Position numbers and translations under genes: made by a program
Shown here: piece after piece, positions 6,418 through 13,271 of the stretch
How the letters are laid out: each line of letters starts with the position of its first letter
Numbering within the stretch: the stretch's first letter is position 1
The notes under the pieces: model-generated
What the model was told of the DNA's origin: nothing
Database searches by the model: none
What the model saw: only the letters and a program-made list of their open reading frames with translations
Assembly (NCBI GenBank): GCA_934636905.1
Contig: CAKUBJ010000034.1
Location: forward strand, 1 to 17,652
Reading direction: 5' to 3'
DNA length: 17,652 nucleotides
Origin: an uncultured Dysosmobacter sp.
GTDB taxonomy: Bacteria > Bacillota > Clostridia > Oscillospirales > Oscillospiraceae

Positions 6418-8208
6418 ATGCAGGAACTGCCTGCGCAGGCGGTAAGCTGGCTGGCGGCGCATCCGGCGGCGGTGGAATGGTACACCGCCGTTGTCCGGCT
6501 GGTGCTTCCGGTGCTGTCCGCCCTGATTCTGCTCCGCGCCGTCCGCTCCCTGCTGCGGGTGCCCCATACGCCGGAGGTCTGGGGACAGCTGAGCCTGCCC
6601 AACGGCAGCGGACTCCCCCTGACCCATTGGGAGAACATCCTCGGCAGGAGCAAATCGGCGGACATTCAGCTGAATTACCCCAGCATTTCCCGGCAGCACG
6701 CGGCACTGTGCCGCGGCGAGGACGGCGGGTGGACGCTTTACGACCTGGGGTCGAAGGGCGGCACCGCCGTCAATGGCCGCCCCGTGACGGACAGAGCCTC
6801 CGTCAAACTGGGGGACACCATCACCCTGGGCGGGGTGCCGCTGGTGTTCCTGCCCCAGACGGTGGGGGCGCAGGAGGAACTGGAAAAGAAGCGGCAGGCG
6901 GAGCGGCCTGCCGCCATGGGGCTTTCCTTTCTGTGGCTGACGGTATTTCAGATTCTCACCGCCCTCCAGCTGACGCTGGCCTCCGGCGGGGAGAACGGCC
7001 TGCTGATCCCCGGCTGCTTCCTGATGCTCACGGCGGTGATGTGGCTGTACGCCGCCGCCCTGCGGCTGTGCCGCTGCGTGGGTTTTGAGCTGGAAACCAT
7101 CGCCTTCTACCTCTCCACTCTCTCCCTTGCGGTGACGGCTTCCAGCGCCCCTGCCAGCCTTCCCAAGCAGCTGCTGGCCGTGGTGCTGGGGGTCTGCCTG
7201 TTTCTGACGCTGGGGGTGCTGCTGCGGGATCTGGAACGGGTGAAAAAACTCCGCTGGCTGATGGCCGCCGGCGCCATAGGTCTGCTGGGCATCACGCTGG
7301 TGCTGGGGAAGGCAAAATTCGGCGCCACCAACTGGATCACGTTGGGAGGATTGTCCTTCCAGCCCTCGGAAATCGCCAAAATCTGCTATATTTTCGCCGG
7401 ATCCGCCACTTTGGAGCGGCTGTTCCGCCGCAGGAACCTGACGCTGTTCATCGTGCTCACCGGCGTGTGCATCGGCCTGCTGGGGCTGATGAGCGATTTC
7501 GGCACGGCAGCAATCTTCTTCGTCACGTTTCTGGTGATTGCCTACCTCCGCTCCGGGGACGCCGCCACACTGGCGCTGATCTGCGGTGCCGCCGCTTTCG
7601 GCGCCGGGATCATCGTGAAATTCAAGCCCTACATCCTCAGCCGTTTCGCGGCGTGGGGGCACGCGTGGGAAGCCGCCTCCGGCGCCGGCTATCAGCAGAC
7701 CCGCACCATGTCGGCGGCGGCCTCCGGCGGCCTGCTGGGCATGGGGGCCGGAAACGGCTGGCTGGAACGGATCCCCGCCGGGGATACGGATCTGGTGTTC
7801 GGTATGCTGTGTGAGGAATGGGGGCTGGTGATCGCCCTGCTGGCGGCGGCGTGCATCCTGACGCTGGCGTGGTTCGCCGTCCGGGCGTCCCGGGCGGGGC
7901 GCTCCGCCTTCTATACCATTGCCGCCTGTGCCGCCGGCTCCCTGCTGGTGTTCCAGACCTGTCTGAACGTCTTCGGCTCCGTGGACATCCTGCCCCTTAC
8001 CGGCGTGACCTTCCCCTTTGTGTCCAACGGCGGCTCCGCCATGCTCTCCTCCTGGGGGCTTTTGGCCTTTCTCAAGGCCATGGACACCCGGGAGGACGCC
8101 AGCTTTGCCATCGACCGCAGGCCGGCGCGGAAGCTGAAGGAGGAAACCGCCCGGCAGACGGCGGCGGCAGATCCCTTTGAAAAGGAGGAAGATCATGCGG
8201 AAAATTGA
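6418..8208 (+). CDS. FHA domain-SEDS peptidoglycan polymerase fusion (FtsW/RodA/SpoVE family)
   Basis: The 596-residue protein joins three parts. There is one N-terminal membrane helix (about 22-45). A cytoplasmic FHA domain follows (about 55-145) with GRSKSADIQL (76-85), SISRQHA (89-95) and a variant of the Asn-Gly loop, LGSKGGTAVNG (110-120). A multi-helix SEDS core (about 168-552) follows. SEDS signatures are FQPSEIAK (314-321), SDFGTA (359-364), TDLVFGMLCEEWG (457-469), whose Asp458 corresponds to the catalytic Asp in the TDFIF loop of RodA, and PFVSNGGSAM (533-542). SEDS proteins polymerise glycan strands from lipid II with a class B PBP partner; FHA domains bind phosphothreonine peptides. 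The ATG at 6418 is chosen over upstream in-frame starts because AAGGAGG (6404-6410) sits 7 bases before it. It overlaps the PBP gene by 14 bases. Confidence 0.92.
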   Translation: MQELPAQAVSWLAAHPAAVEWYTAVVRLVLPVLSALILLRAVRSLLRVPHTPEVWGQLSLPNGSGLPLTHWENILGRSKSADIQLNYPSISRQHAALCRGEDGGWTLYDLGSKGGTAVNGRPVTDRASVKLGDTITLGGVPLVFLPQTVGAQEELEKKRQAERPAAMGLSFLWLTVFQILTALQLTLASGGENGLLIPGCFLMLTAVMWLYAAALRLCRCVGFELETIAFYLSTLSLAVTASSAPASLPKQLLAVVLGVCLFLTLGVLLRDLERVKKLRWLMAAGAIGLLGITLVLGKAKFGATNWITLGGLSFQPSEIAKICYIFAGSATLERLFRRRNLTLFIVLTGVCIGLLGLMSDFGTAAIFFVTFLVIAYLRSGDAATLALICGAAAFGAGIIVKFKPYILSRFAAWGHAWEAASGAGYQQTRTMSAAASGGLLGMGAGNGWLERIPAGDTDLVFGMLCEEWGLVIALLAAACILTLAWFAVRASRAGRSAFYTIAACAAGSLLVFQTCLNVFGSVDILPLTGVTFPFVSNGGSAMLSSWGLLAFLKAMDTREDASFAIDRRPARKLKEETARQTAAADPFEKEEDHAEN

Positions 8209-9565
8209 AAAGCGGACGGTGATCTGTCTGGCACTGGCCATCCTTCTGGCGGCGGGGCTGCTGGTGTTTCTGATCAAATATGCCGCAGACGGCGGAAAAT
8301 GGGCTTCCTCCGCCTTTAACCGCCATCTCTATGACAACAACGGCATCCTGATTTCCGGCACGGTGCTGGATCGGGACGGGGACGTGCTGTCCTCCGTGGA
8401 GGACGGCCGCCGCACCTATTACGACGGGGCGGAAGTCCGGAAGGCCACCCTCCATGCGGTGGGGGATCTCTACGGGAAAATCGGCACCGGCGTGCTCAAC
8501 GCCTTTGCGGACAGGCTCACCGGCTGGAACCTCATCAACGGCGCCTTCGGCGGGTCAAAGGGCAATGAGCTGTACCTGACCCTTGACGCCCGGTACAACT
8601 ACGAAGCCTACCAGGCACTGAACGGCCACGCCGGGACGGTGGCGGTGTACAACTACAAAACCGGGGAAATCCTGTGCATGGTTTCCGCACCCAGCTACGA
8701 TCCCCTGAATGTCCCGGCGGATCTGGAGGAGAATGACCGCTATGAGGGAACCTACCTGAACCGCTTCCTGTCGGCGACCTTTGTACCGGGGTCGGTGTTC
8801 AAGACCGTGACCCTGACGGCGGCGCTGGAAACCCTGCCGGAGGCGGAAAGCCGGACATGGAACTGCACCGGCAGCGTGGAAATCGGCGGGGAAACCGTTA
8901 CCTGCTCCGGCATCCACGGGGAGCAGACCCTGAAGGAGGCCTTTGCCAACTCCTGCAACGCGGCCTTTGCCCAGATTGCGGCGGAGTTGGGGGCAGACAC
9001 CCTGAAAAAGTACACGGAAAAGGCGGGACTGACCGACGCTTACTCCGTGGACGGCCTGCCCACCGCCAAAGGCTCCTTTGACTGGGAGGGCATCACGGAA
9101 GGCCAGCTGGGCTGGGCCGGCGTGGGGCAGTACCACGATGCGGTAAACCCCTGCGCCCTGATGCTGTGGATGGGCGCCATTGCGGGGGGCGGCAGGGCGG
9201 CGCAGCCGTACCTTATTGAGAAAACCGTCTCGTCTCTGGGCATCCCTTCCCTGCCCCATATCACCCGGCACACCGGGAAGCTGATTGACGGAAAAACGGC
9301 GGAAACCGTGGCGGAATACATGGCCAACAACGTGACCCAGACTTACGGCACCGACCGCTTTCCCAATATGCAGCTGTGCGCCAAGTCCGGCACCGCCGAG
9401 GTGGGGCAGGGGCAGACGCCCCACGCCTGGTTTGCAGGCTTCCTGCAGAACGAGGATGCCCCGCTGGCCTTTGTGGTGCTGGTGGAAAACGGCGGCGGCG
9501 GCAGCGCCGTGGCGGGAACCGTGGCCGGGAAGGTGCTGGACGTCATTGTCAACGGGTACGATTAG
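8195..9565 (+). CDS. Class B penicillin-binding protein (transpeptidase), PbpA/PBP2-like
   Basis: This 456-residue protein has one N-terminal membrane helix (8-29) and an outer transpeptidase domain. Active-site motifs: SVFK (Ser200-Lys203), SCN (253-255) and KSGT (397-400). The domain before it is short, as in actinobacterial PbpA and clostridial relatives, with no long dimerisation domain. It should cross-link glycan made by the upstream SEDS protein; overlap of the two genes supports a matched pair. The ATG at 8195 has AAAGGAGG (8181-8188) six bases upstream; a TTG at 8177 in the same frame lies before that site and is rejected. Whether the pair serves elongation, division or sporulation cannot be told from sequence. 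Confidence 0.93.
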   Translation: MRKIEKRTVICLALAILLAAGLLVFLIKYAADGGKWASSAFNRHLYDNNGILISGTVLDRDGDVLSSVEDGRRTYYDGAEVRKATLHAVGDLYGKIGTGVLNAFADRLTGWNLINGAFGGSKGNELYLTLDARYNYEAYQALNGHAGTVAVYNYKTGEILCMVSAPSYDPLNVPADLEENDRYEGTYLNRFLSATFVPGSVFKTVTLTAALETLPEAESRTWNCTGSVEIGGETVTCSGIHGEQTLKEAFANSCNAAFAQIAAELGADTLKKYTEKAGLTDAYSVDGLPTAKGSFDWEGITEGQLGWAGVGQYHDAVNPCALMLWMGAIAGGGRAAQPYLIEKTVSSLGIPSLPHITRHTGKLIDGKTAETVAEYMANNVTQTYGTDRFPNMQLCAKSGTAEVGQGQTPHAWFAGFLQNEDAPLAFVVLVENGGGGSAVAGTVAGKVLDVIVNGYD

Positions 9566-9598
9566 AACGGATACGAATAGAGAAAGAAGGGAACAATC

Positions 9599-9892
9599 AT
9601 GAAGAAAGACCTCTGGCTGAAGCCGGGCAGACAGATCAACGGCGGCGCCGTTCTGGGAGGCATCGGATTCCTGCTTTATATCGGGTGCTCTGCGCTGGCG
9701 TGGGACGGGCTGGCTCTGATGATCGCCATCGGGTTCGGGCTGGAATCCCTGTATGTATTCCTCTCCACTCTGGAGTGGCGGGAACGGGACAGGGACGCCG
9801 TCAGCTACAGCATCATGTGGGGAACACTGGCACTGACGCTGCTGATGCTTGTCCCTGCGGTGATGACCGTGAAGCTGGCGCTGGGATTGTAA
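9599..9892 (+). CDS. Small membrane protein of unknown function
   Basis: The 97-residue product has about three hydrophobic segments (15-35, 38-56, 72-94) with charged connectors, including EWRERDRD (59-66). I do not recognise a family. The ATG at 9599 follows GAAGGGA with suitable spacing. It begins 33 bases after the PBP stop and is followed by a terminator, so it is probably the last gene of the FHA-SEDS/PBP operon and may be an accessory of that complex, although no motif shows this. Confidence 0.75.
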   Translation: MKKDLWLKPGRQINGGAVLGGIGFLLYIGCSALAWDGLALMIAIGFGLESLYVFLSTLEWRERDRDAVSYSIMWGTLALTLLMLVPAVMTVKLALGL

Positions 9893-9926
9893 GCGGCAGG
9901 GCGAAAAAGTTTTTCGCCCCGCGACA

Positions 9927-9976
9927 CCGCCGGAAGGCCGGAGAACATTCCGGTTTTCCGGCGGCGTTGTATTTTT
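9927..9976 (+). terminator. Terminator of the FHA-SEDS/PBP operon
   Basis: CCGCCGGAA (9927-9935) pairs perfectly with TTCCGGCGG (9956-9964). An inner stem, CCGGA/TCCGG (9938-9953), can extend it, and TTGTATTTTT follows. A separate near-palindrome at 9899-9919, GGGCGAAAAA with its complement, lies just before it. Confidence 0.75.
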
Positions 9977-10014
9977 CCGAACCGGAGGGCGGAAAAATTT
10001 TTGATTCCTCCCTA

Positions 10015-10043
10015 TTGACAAATACCCCATGGGGGTATAAAAT
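10015..10043 (+). promoter_or_regulatory. Promoter of the copper operon
   Basis: A consensus TTGACA (10015-10020) is followed after 17 bases by TAAAAT (10038-10043); TATAAA at 10036-10041 is the alternative -10 with a short 15-base spacer. The space between the boxes is almost entirely filled by a CsoR-type palindrome. The leader to the copA start is about 55 bases. Confidence 0.85.
10022..10038. promoter_or_regulatory. csoR: CsoR-type operator
   Basis: ATACCCCATGGGGGTAT (10022-10038) is a near-perfect palindrome of the form TACCCC-GGGGTA, the known operator type of copper-sensing CsoR repressors. It lies between the -35 and -10 boxes, so a bound repressor would block polymerase. The csoR gene is two genes downstream region-wise (12371-12679), indicating autoregulation. 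Confidence 0.85.
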
Positions 10044-10105
10044 GCAGACGAAATGGAAGAAGCGTCCCCGGAGGCGCCCCTTACCCATGCAAAGGAGGAA
10101 TCCCC

Positions 10106-12358
10106 ATGCGGGAAGAAGTCTACGACATTTCCGGAATGCACTGCGCGGCGTGCAGCGCATCCGTTGAAAAAGTGACCCGGAAGCTGCCGGGCGTGGAGCG
10201 CAGCGACGTGAATCTGGTGGCGGAGCGGATGACCATCGTCTATGACGAGCAGCAGGTGACGCCGGCGCAGATTATCGCCAGGGTGGAAAAGGCGGGCTTC
10301 GGCGCAAAACTCCATCAGGAGCAGCCGGAATCCGCTCCGGCACAGGATGTCCCGGACGCGGAGGAGCAGGAGCTGCGGCGGAAAAAGCGGGAACTGATGG
10401 TTTCCGCCGTGTTCTCGGCACTGCTGCTGTATGTGTCCATGGGGCAGATGCTGCCCTTCGGGCTGCCCAGCCTGCCCCTGCCGGACCTGTTTTCCATGCA
10501 CACCCACCCCATGAACTTTGCGGTGCTGCAGCTGCTGCTGGCCATCCCGGTGCTGTACTGCGGCAGAAATTTCTTCATCAACGGCTTCGGTGCCCTGCTT
10601 CACGGCAATCCCAATATGGACTCGCTGGTGGCCATCGGCTCCGCCTGTTCCTTTATCTACAGCGTGGTGATGACCTTCCTCATCACCGACGACGTCCACG
10701 GCCACGTCCACAACCTCTACTATGAGTCCGCCGCCGTGGTGCTGACGCTGGTGTCTCTGGGGAAGTTCATGGAGAGCCGGAACATGAAAAAAACCAAAAG
10801 CGCCATCACCGCCCTGATGCGGCTGGCGCCGGACACCGCCCTGCTGGCGGACAGCGGCCGGGAGGTGCCCACCGCCTCCGTAAAGGCCGGGGACGTGCTG
10901 CTGGTGAAGCCCGGCGCCCGGATTCCGCTGGACGGCGTGGTGACAAAAGGCGAAAGCAGCGTCAATGAGGCCATGCTCACCGGTGAGAGCCTGCCGGTGG
11001 AAAAGGCGGAGGGCAGTGAGGTTATCGGCGGCAGCATCAACGAAAACGGCGTGCTGTATGTGAAGGTCACCCGGACAGGTGCCGACACCACCCTGTCCCG
11101 GATCATCCGCTTTGTGGAGGATGCCCAGGGAAAAAAAGCCCCCATCTCCCGGACGGCAGACAAGGTGGCCGGCATCTTTGTCCCCACGGTCATCGGCCTT
11201 GCCCTGCTGGCGGCGGTGGTCTGGGCCATTGCCGGAAAGGATTTCTCCTTCGTCCTGCGGGTGTTCACCTCCGTGCTGGTGATTGCCTGCCCCTGCGCAC
11301 TGGGGCTGGCCACCCCCACCGCCATCATGGTGGGCACAGGACTGGGGGCGCGGCACGGCATCCTCATCCGCTCCGGGGAAATTCTGGAGGTGACCCACTC
11401 CGTGGATACCGTGGTGCTGGACAAAACCGGCACCGTGACCAGGGGAGAGCCTGCCGTTACGGAAATCTGCCCCATAGGCGGCACGGAGGACGGCCTGCTG
11501 ACCATTGCGGCGGCGGTGGAGTCCGTGTCCCAGCACCCGCTGGCCTCCGCCATTGTCAAGGCGGCGCAGGCACGGGGGCTGGATATTTCCGGAAAACCGG
11601 ATACCTTTGAAAACCTCTCCGGCCGGGGAATCCGGGGCACGCGGAGCGGCGTGACGGTGCTGGCGGGGAACCGCCGGCTTATGGAGGAAAGCGGCGTGGA
11701 CATCTCCGCCCTCACCGCAAAGGCGGACGCGCTGGCGGCACAGGGGGAAACCCCCATGTTCTTCGCCGCCGGGGGCAAGGCGCTGGGGCTGATTTCCGTG
11801 GCCGACCCGGTAAAGGAAACCAGCGCCGCCGCCATCGAGGCTCTCCACCGGCAGGGCATCCGGGTGGTGATGCTCACCGGCGACAGCAAAGCCGCCGCGG
11901 AGCATATCGGTGCCGTGGTGGGCGTGGACGAGGTGATTTCCGAGGTGCTGCCGGAGGAAAAGGCCCTCCACGTCCAGAAGCTGGAAGAGGAAGGCCGCAA
12001 GGTGATGATGGTGGGAGACGGCATCAACGATGCCCCGGCACTCACCGCCGCCACCGTAGGCTGCGCCATCGGTAGCGGCAGCGACATTGCCATCGAGTCG
12101 GCGGATATTGTGCTGATGCGCTCCGATTTGGAGGATGTGCCCCGGGCGCTGCGGCTGTCGGCTCTGACATTGCGGGACATCAAACAGAACCTGTTCTGGG
12201 CCTTCTGCTACAACACCGTGGGCATCCCCATTGCCGCCGGTCTGCTGTACGCCTTCGGCGGGCCGCTGCTGAGCCCCATGTTCGCCGGGGCGGCCATGTC
12301 CCTGAGTTCCGTGTGCGTGGTGGGCAACGCCCTGCGGCTGGGCACCGTAAAGCTGTAA
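10106..12358 (+). CDS. copA: Copper-exporting P1B-1-type ATPase CopA
   Basis: This 750-residue ATPase pumps Cu(I) out of the cytoplasm. It has one N-terminal heavy-metal domain with GMHCAAC (10-16). Catalytic motifs follow: TGES (292-295), the metal-binding CPC (395-397), phosphorylated Asp439 in DKTGT (439-443), His-Pro (477-478) and GDGINDAP (637-644). The Cu(I)-specific residues of the last helices are present: YN (702-703) and M731 with SS at 734-735 (MSLSS). Together these point to Cu(I) rather than Zn or Cd. His-containing MHTHPM (131-136) lies in an early extracellular loop. The ATG at 10106 has AAAGGAGGA (10091-10099) upstream. First gene of the operon, controlled by the CsoR operator. 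Confidence 0.97.
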   Translation: MREEVYDISGMHCAACSASVEKVTRKLPGVERSDVNLVAERMTIVYDEQQVTPAQIIARVEKAGFGAKLHQEQPESAPAQDVPDAEEQELRRKKRELMVSAVFSALLLYVSMGQMLPFGLPSLPLPDLFSMHTHPMNFAVLQLLLAIPVLYCGRNFFINGFGALLHGNPNMDSLVAIGSACSFIYSVVMTFLITDDVHGHVHNLYYESAAVVLTLVSLGKFMESRNMKKTKSAITALMRLAPDTALLADSGREVPTASVKAGDVLLVKPGARIPLDGVVTKGESSVNEAMLTGESLPVEKAEGSEVIGGSINENGVLYVKVTRTGADTTLSRIIRFVEDAQGKKAPISRTADKVAGIFVPTVIGLALLAAVVWAIAGKDFSFVLRVFTSVLVIACPCALGLATPTAIMVGTGLGARHGILIRSGEILEVTHSVDTVVLDKTGTVTRGEPAVTEICPIGGTEDGLLTIAAAVESVSQHPLASAIVKAAQARGLDISGKPDTFENLSGRGIRGTRSGVTVLAGNRRLMEESGVDISALTAKADALAAQGETPMFFAAGGKALGLISVADPVKETSAAAIEALHRQGIRVVMLTGDSKAAAEHIGAVVGVDEVISEVLPEEKALHVQKLEEEGRKVMMVGDGINDAPALTAATVGCAIGSGSDIAIESADIVLMRSDLEDVPRALRLSALTLRDIKQNLFWAFCYNTVGIPIAAGLLYAFGGPLLSPMFAGAAMSLSSVCVVGNALRLGTVKL

Positions 12359-12370
12359 AAGGAGGAAGCC

Positions 12371-12679
12371 ATGGCAGAGGAAAAAAAGAATTGCTGCTCC
12401 GGGAAACGGAAAGTCCGGGAGCGGACGGAGGAAGAGGCACTTTTACAGCGGCTCAGCCGCATTGAGGGGCAGGTGCGGGGCGTCCGGGGCATGGTGGAGA
12501 ACTCCGCCTACTGCACGGACATCCTGACCCAGGTGTCCGCCATCCAGTCGGCGCTGAACGCCTTCAACCGGGAACTGCTGGCCCGGCACATCCGCACCTG
12601 CGTGGTGACGGATATTGAAAAGGGCGACCTGACGGTGGTGGACGACCTGGTGTCCACCATCCAGAAGCTGATGAAATAG
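12371..12679 (+). CDS. csoR: Copper-sensing transcriptional repressor CsoR
   Basis: This 102-residue all-helical repressor belongs to the CsoR/RcnR family. The core RLSRIEGQVRGVRGMVE (27-43) is the family hallmark, and the Cu(I) ligands are present with the CsoR spacing: Cys48, His73 and Cys77 (C-x24-H-x3-C). That set separates CsoR from persulfide-sensing CstR, which lacks the His. An N-terminal Cys8-Cys9 pair before a basic stretch is extra and not part of the known site. The ATG at 12371 follows AAAGGAGGA and starts 12 bases after the copA stop. The operator in the operon promoter is its probable target. Confidence 0.95.
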   Translation: MAEEKKNCCSGKRKVRERTEEEALLQRLSRIEGQVRGVRGMVENSAYCTDILTQVSAIQSALNAFNRELLARHIRTCVVTDIEKGDLTVVDDLVSTIQKLMK

Positions 12680-12689
12680 GAAAACCGCC

Positions 12690-12723
12690 GTGGGCAGACA
12701 GAGGCGGAACGCCTGCCGCCCAC
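12690..12723 (+). other. Intercistronic stem-loop between csoR and copZ
   Basis: GTGGGC (12690-12695) pairs with GCCCAC (12718-12723), and inside it AGGCG (12702-12706) pairs with CGCCT (12710-12714). No T-run follows, and the copZ ribosome binding site begins about 12 bases later. It may protect or separate the copZ part of the mRNA. Confidence 0.55.
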
Positions 12724-12750
12724 CGGCAGATTTTAAGGAGGAATCTCACT

Positions 12751-12948
12751 ATGAAAACCATCAAAGTACCCGACATGATGTGCGAAAACTGCGTCAAGCG
12801 CATCACCAACGCCCTCACCGCCGCCGAGCTGAAGTTTCAGGTGGATCTGGCGGAGAAAAAGGTTACCATCGACGGCTGCGAAAACTGCGTGAAAACCGCC
12901 GTCAGCGAGTTGGAGGATCTGGGCTTCACCCCGGAGGTTCAGGGCTGA
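12751..12948 (+). CDS. copZ: CopZ-like heavy-metal-binding protein with a second CxxC
   Basis: This 65-residue protein is a single heavy-metal-associated domain, expected to carry Cu(I) to CopA. The metal motif is DMMCENC (8-14), with Asp in place of the usual Gly. The C-terminal LEDLGFTPEV (54-63) matches the usual end of the fold. Unusually, the same hexapeptide CENCVK occurs twice, at 11-16 and 43-48; the second falls where copper chaperones normally have a plain strand or loop. The ATG at 12751 has AAGGAGGAA upstream. Last gene of the copper operon, followed by the hairpin at 12979-13010. Confidence 0.88.
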   Translation: MKTIKVPDMMCENCVKRITNALTAAELKFQVDLAEKKVTIDGCENCVKTAVSELEDLGFTPEVQG

Positions 12949-12978
12949 GGCCGGACAGAGAGAACTCTGCGCAAAGAG

Positions 12979-13010
12979 AAGTCCCGGCGTCCTTTCGGAC
13001 GCCGGGACTC
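12979..13010. repeat. 32-base direct repeat, left copy, containing a 13-bp hairpin
   Basis: AGTCCCGGCGTCC (12980-12992) pairs perfectly with GGACGCCGGGACT (12997-13009) across TTTC. The whole 32-base segment recurs without mismatch at 13173-13204. This copy lacks a T-run and is followed by GAGGCTGTCG, so on its own it is a poor terminator. It lies 31 bases after the copZ stop. Confidence 0.9.
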
Positions 13011-13043
13011 GAGGCTGTCGATAAAGTGGTGGGTTTTCCGCAA

Positions 13044-13173
13044 CGGTAAGGAAGGGTGTGCGCGGGAAACCCAAGAGGGGTGTCCTGCGCCATTCAAATC
13101 TACAGTTTTCAGAACTTTTGTAAAGTTCTGAAAACTGGCTCAGCGGGGCGAAAAGACTTTTTCGACACGCTGA
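13044..13173. repeat. Interspersed non-coding repeat, copy B
   Basis: This copy matches copy A at 120-249 over 130 bases with 7 differences. The 15-bp perfect stem is at 13104-13118 and 13122-13136. The outer TCAGCG/CGCTGA stem spans 13140-13173. It lies within a 162-base segment (13011-13172) between two identical 32-base hairpin repeats. The ends of that segment show a short inverted repeat: TGTCGATAAAG (13016-13026) against CTTTTTCGACA (13157-13167), 10 of 11 complementary. Confidence 0.85.
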
Positions 13174-13209
13174 AGTCCCGGCGTCCTTTCGGACGCCGGG
13201 ACTCTTTTT
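13173..13209 (+). terminator. Terminator of the copper operon (right copy of the 32-base repeat)
   Basis: AGTCCCGGCGTCC (13174-13186) pairs with GGACGCCGGGACT (13191-13203) across TTTC, followed by CTTTTT. This is a good intrinsic terminator for rightward transcription from the copper operon. On the minus strand no T-run follows, so it is a weak end for the class A PBP transcript. Confidence 0.8.
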
Positions 13210-13271
13210 CCGTAAAAATGCCGTCCATGCCGGGGCAGACAGACCGTCAGCGGGGGAAAGGCTTCCTGCCC

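Larger units (their letters stand above)
12949..13271. other. Non-coding region with repeat copy B and duplicated hairpins (323 bases)
   Basis: Between the convergent copZ and class A PBP genes lie a hairpin (12979-13010), repeat copy B (13044-13173), an identical hairpin with a T-run (13173-13209), and about 60 bases (13210-13271) in which I see nothing. No coding sequence is supported. Confidence 0.8.

Noticed and set aside
6295..8277. 660-codon minus-strand frame opposite the FHA-SEDS gene
   Set aside because: Antisense shadow rich in Gln/His/Gly; it lacks a ribosome binding site and any known motif.
8555..11971. 1138-codon open frame on the minus strand across the PBP, small membrane protein and copA genes
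   Set aside because: It is antisense to genes with intact catalytic motifs, spans two operons and has low-complexity Gly/His/Gln/Arg-rich sequence without domains. GC bias at third codon positions of the real genes removes stops in this frame.
12371..12679. CstR or RcnR/FrmR instead of CsoR
   Set aside because: The Cys48-His73-Cys77 set and the adjoining copper operator and copper genes fit CsoR; CstR lacks the His, and RcnR/FrmR have a different N-terminal ligand pattern.
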